DNA from: DATARH01 sp036273175
GTDB lineage: Bacteria; Pseudomonadota; Alphaproteobacteria; ATCC43930; CGMCC-115725
Direction of reading: 5' to 3'
Assembly (NCBI GenBank): GCA_036273175.1
Contig: DASUIE010000139.1
Span: 1-23,171, forward strand
DNA length: 23,171 bases
Part shown: one piece after another, positions 21,916 to 23,171 of the stretch
How the letters are laid out: every line of letters begins with the position of its first letter
Numbering within the stretch: position 1 is the stretch's first letter
The notes under the pieces: generated by a model
The model's database searches: none
What the model was told of the DNA's origin: nothing
What the model saw: only the letters and a program-made list of their open reading frames with translations
Position numbers and translations under genes: made by a program

Positions 21916-22956
21916 TCAGTACAGCCGGTAAAATTTCAGCGCGGTGTTGTGAAACATCGCGTTCTTTTCGTCGTTGGAATAGCCCTCGGAGACGCGCTTG
22001 AACGCGTTCCACAGATTGGCGTAGCTGCACATTCCCTTGTCGACCGGGAAGTTGCTCTCGAACATGGCGCGATCGGGGCCGAACGCCTCGATGCAGGCGT
22101 TGAGATACGGCGCCCAAGCCTTCGCGAGCTGCTCCGACGAGGGCGCGCTCTCCTGCTGTCCCATCTCGAACCCCATCAGGGACGGCATGCCGAGCCCACC
22201 GAGCTTGATGTAGACGTTGGGGAACTGGCCGAGCTTTTGGATCTGGCCGCGCCACTCGGTGAAGACCTCCTCGCGCTTGTCGGCATAGGGGCCGACCGCG
22301 AGCGAGCCGCCGACATGGTTCAGCACGATCTTGGTTTCGGGGAACGCGCCGGCGAGGCTCACGAGATCGCCGAGCTGGGTGTGGAACATCCACGCCTCGA
22401 AGCTGAGGTTCAGCGGCGCCAGCGCGGCAAACCCCTCACGAAAGCCGCGGTCGACATAGAGGCCTTCGCCCGATCCCGAGGTGAACACCCTGAGACTCGC
22501 GTCGCTGTGCCAGGTCGCGCCGTTGCGGATGCCGCGGAAACGGCCACCCGAGGCGACGACATGCTGCTCGAGGATGCCCCGGGCGCGCCCGCCGACGGCG
22601 CGCAAGTCGACATTGCCGATTATCCCGGCGCAGTGCTTGGTCGCGCCGTATTTGCCGCTCTCGCTCATCGCCGCGACGCCGGCGACAAAGGTCGTCTCGC
22701 CGAGTGAGCGCGTCTCCGGCGGCCCCTCGGCGCGGTACATCTCGCGGCATTCGAGAAAGACCGTGGCGCGGATGTTGTGGCCGCTCGACGTGTCCTCTAC
22801 GAGGTCGTGCAGCAGATAGCGGTTGCCTGGCCGGTCCCACAGGTGATGGTGCGGATCGATGATCGGGCGGTCCGGCTCGCGCGCCGCCTCCTGGGTCGCG
22901 GCAAGCCAGTCCTTGCGGATCGGCAGATGGCGCTGCCCGGCATTGGTCGATTGCAT
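21916..22956 (-). CDS. Amidohydrolase-2 family metal-dependent hydrolase
   Basis: This 346-residue TIM-barrel protein belongs to the ACMSD/LigI/lactonase-like amidohydrolases. The strand-1 metal motif is IIDPHHHLWD (32-41, H36 and H38), with H192 (AWMFHTQLGD), H214 (IVLNHVGG) and the strand-8 segment RAMFESNFPVDKG (296-308), where N302 takes the place of the usual Asp. Relatives decarboxylate or hydrolyse ring-opened aromatic intermediates or lactones. It is the first gene of a three-gene minus-strand operon with the Ltp-like and DUF35 genes. The ATG at 22956 was chosen because GGGAGGAG lies just upstream; an in-frame ATG twelve codons earlier lacks one. The substrate is unknown. Confidence 0.85.
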   Translation of the reverse strand: MQSTNAGQRHLPIRKDWLAATQEAAREPDRPIIDPHHHLWDRPGNRYLLHDLVEDTSSGHNIRATVFLECREMYRAEGPPETRSLGETTFVAGVAAMSESGKYGATKHCAGIIGNVDLRAVGGRARGILEQHVVASGGRFRGIRNGATWHSDASLRVFTSGSGEGLYVDRGFREGFAALAPLNLSFEAWMFHTQLGDLVSLAGAFPETKIVLNHVGGSLAVGPYADKREEVFTEWRGQIQKLGQFPNVYIKLGGLGMPSLMGFEMGQQESAPSSEQLAKAWAPYLNACIEAFGPDRAMFESNFPVDKGMCSYANLWNAFKRVSEGYSNDEKNAMFHNTALKFYRLY

Positions 22957-23035
22957 CGGCGAGGCTCCTCCCGGGGGCGAAGGTTTTGCCAAGTCTGCGA
23001 CGGGGGCGGGACGAACGCCATCCTTTTCCGCCGGA

Positions 23036-23064
23036 TTGAAAGTAAGGCAGTTCTGCCTTACTTT
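23036..23064 (+). promoter_or_regulatory. Palindromic operator overlapping the antitoxin promoter
   Basis: AAAGTAAGGCAG (23039-23050) and CTGCCTTACTTT (23053-23064) are perfect 12-base inverted repeats separated by TT. TTGAAA at 23036-23041 (five of six matches to a -35) and TACTTT at 23059-23064 (a weak -10) are 17 bases apart, so the palindrome fills the spacer. It ends 23 bases before the AbrB-type ATG. It is likely the self-regulation site of that gene, and possibly also of the divergent amidohydrolase operon. Confidence 0.6.
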
Positions 23065-23087
23065 ATGTCCAGGATAGAGGTTCAGCC

Positions 23088-23171
23088 ATGACCACCTTGA
23101 CCGTGACCGCGAAAGGCCAGGTGACCCTGCGGAAAAACCTGCGCGAGCATCTCGGCATCCGCCCTGGCGAT
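23088..23171 (+). CDS. AbrB/MazE/SpoVT-type antitoxin or regulator, N-terminal part
   Basis: Only the first 28 residues are in the window. They read MTTLTVTAKGQVTLRKNLRE then HLGIRPGD, the classic swapped-hairpin AbrB DNA-binding domain (TVTxKGQVTLPxxxRxxLGIxPGD, here with R in place of P after TL). AGAGG precedes the ATG. Proteins of this kind are usually the antitoxin of a type II pair with a PIN (VapC) or MazF toxin encoded next, which would lie beyond the window edge. A perfect palindrome overlapping its promoter fits autoregulation. A stand-alone regulator cannot be excluded. Confidence 0.85.
   Translation, partial: MTTLTVTAKGQVTLRKNLREHLGIRPGD

Overview
The window is a dense, roughly two-thirds G+C, chromosome-like stretch from an alphaproteobacterium. 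The GapR-type DUF2312 protein next to a DUF1244 protein, together with the base composition and gene style, point to this class. An uncultured soil-type lineage near Rhodospirillales is my guess from protein flavour, not something the sequence proves. I see no tRNA, rRNA, CRISPR array, insertion sequence or integrase.

Layout, left to right. (1) 1-1367, plus: the end of a Rieske ring-hydroxylating oxygenase alpha subunit, its beta subunit, a DUF1244 protein and GapR. (2) 1377-5659, minus: threonine aldolase, an exported FecR/DUF6600 protein and a ClC anion transporter with CBS domains. (3) 5801-7300, minus: methylmalonate-semialdehyde dehydrogenase. (4) 7384-8850: a small-envelope-protein patch made of a 28-residue membrane peptide, a DUF1906 glycosidase-like lipoprotein, a superinfection-immunity-like membrane protein and a small lipoprotein. 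(5) 8926-11381: a CobW-type GTPase, a decayed methyltransferase and a spermidine-synthase-like protein. (6) 11464-14196, plus: acetamidase/formamidase, Ada, and a 2OG-Fe(II) oxygenase overlapping Ada. (7) 14200-17817: a carboxymuconolactone-decarboxylase-like protein, divergent from a ketopantoate-reductase-like gene, a flavin monooxygenase and a class III extradiol dioxygenase. (8) 17814-20094: a GNAT acetyltransferase divergent from an orphan Tat-exported ABC substrate-binding protein. (9) 20095-22956, minus: an amidohydrolase, SCP-x/Ltp thiolase-like and DUF35 Zn-ribbon/OB operon. (10) From 23088: the start of an AbrB/MazE-type antitoxin behind a perfect 12-bp palindrome.

The metabolic theme is degradation of aromatic, possibly steroid-like or lignin-derived, compounds. 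The Rieske oxygenase, phenol hydroxylase, extradiol dioxygenase, CMD protein, amidohydrolase and aldolase-like Ltp/DUF35 pair are the kinds of enzyme that hydroxylate, open and shorten such molecules. No single complete pathway can be read here: ferredoxin/reductase, flavin reductase and transporter permeases are all outside the window.

The most interesting signals are these. The thiolase-like protein has lost the nucleophilic cysteine but keeps two tyrosines spaced as in the Ltp2 retro-aldolase. An excludon-like arrangement is possible around the substrate-binding protein: its stop codon abuts that of the opposing operon, and the first minus-strand terminator I see lies 1.4 kb further on, just before its start codon. 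A self-complementary -10 element lies between divergent genes. A hairpin covers the Ada ribosome-binding site. A palindrome fills the promoter spacer of the antitoxin gene.
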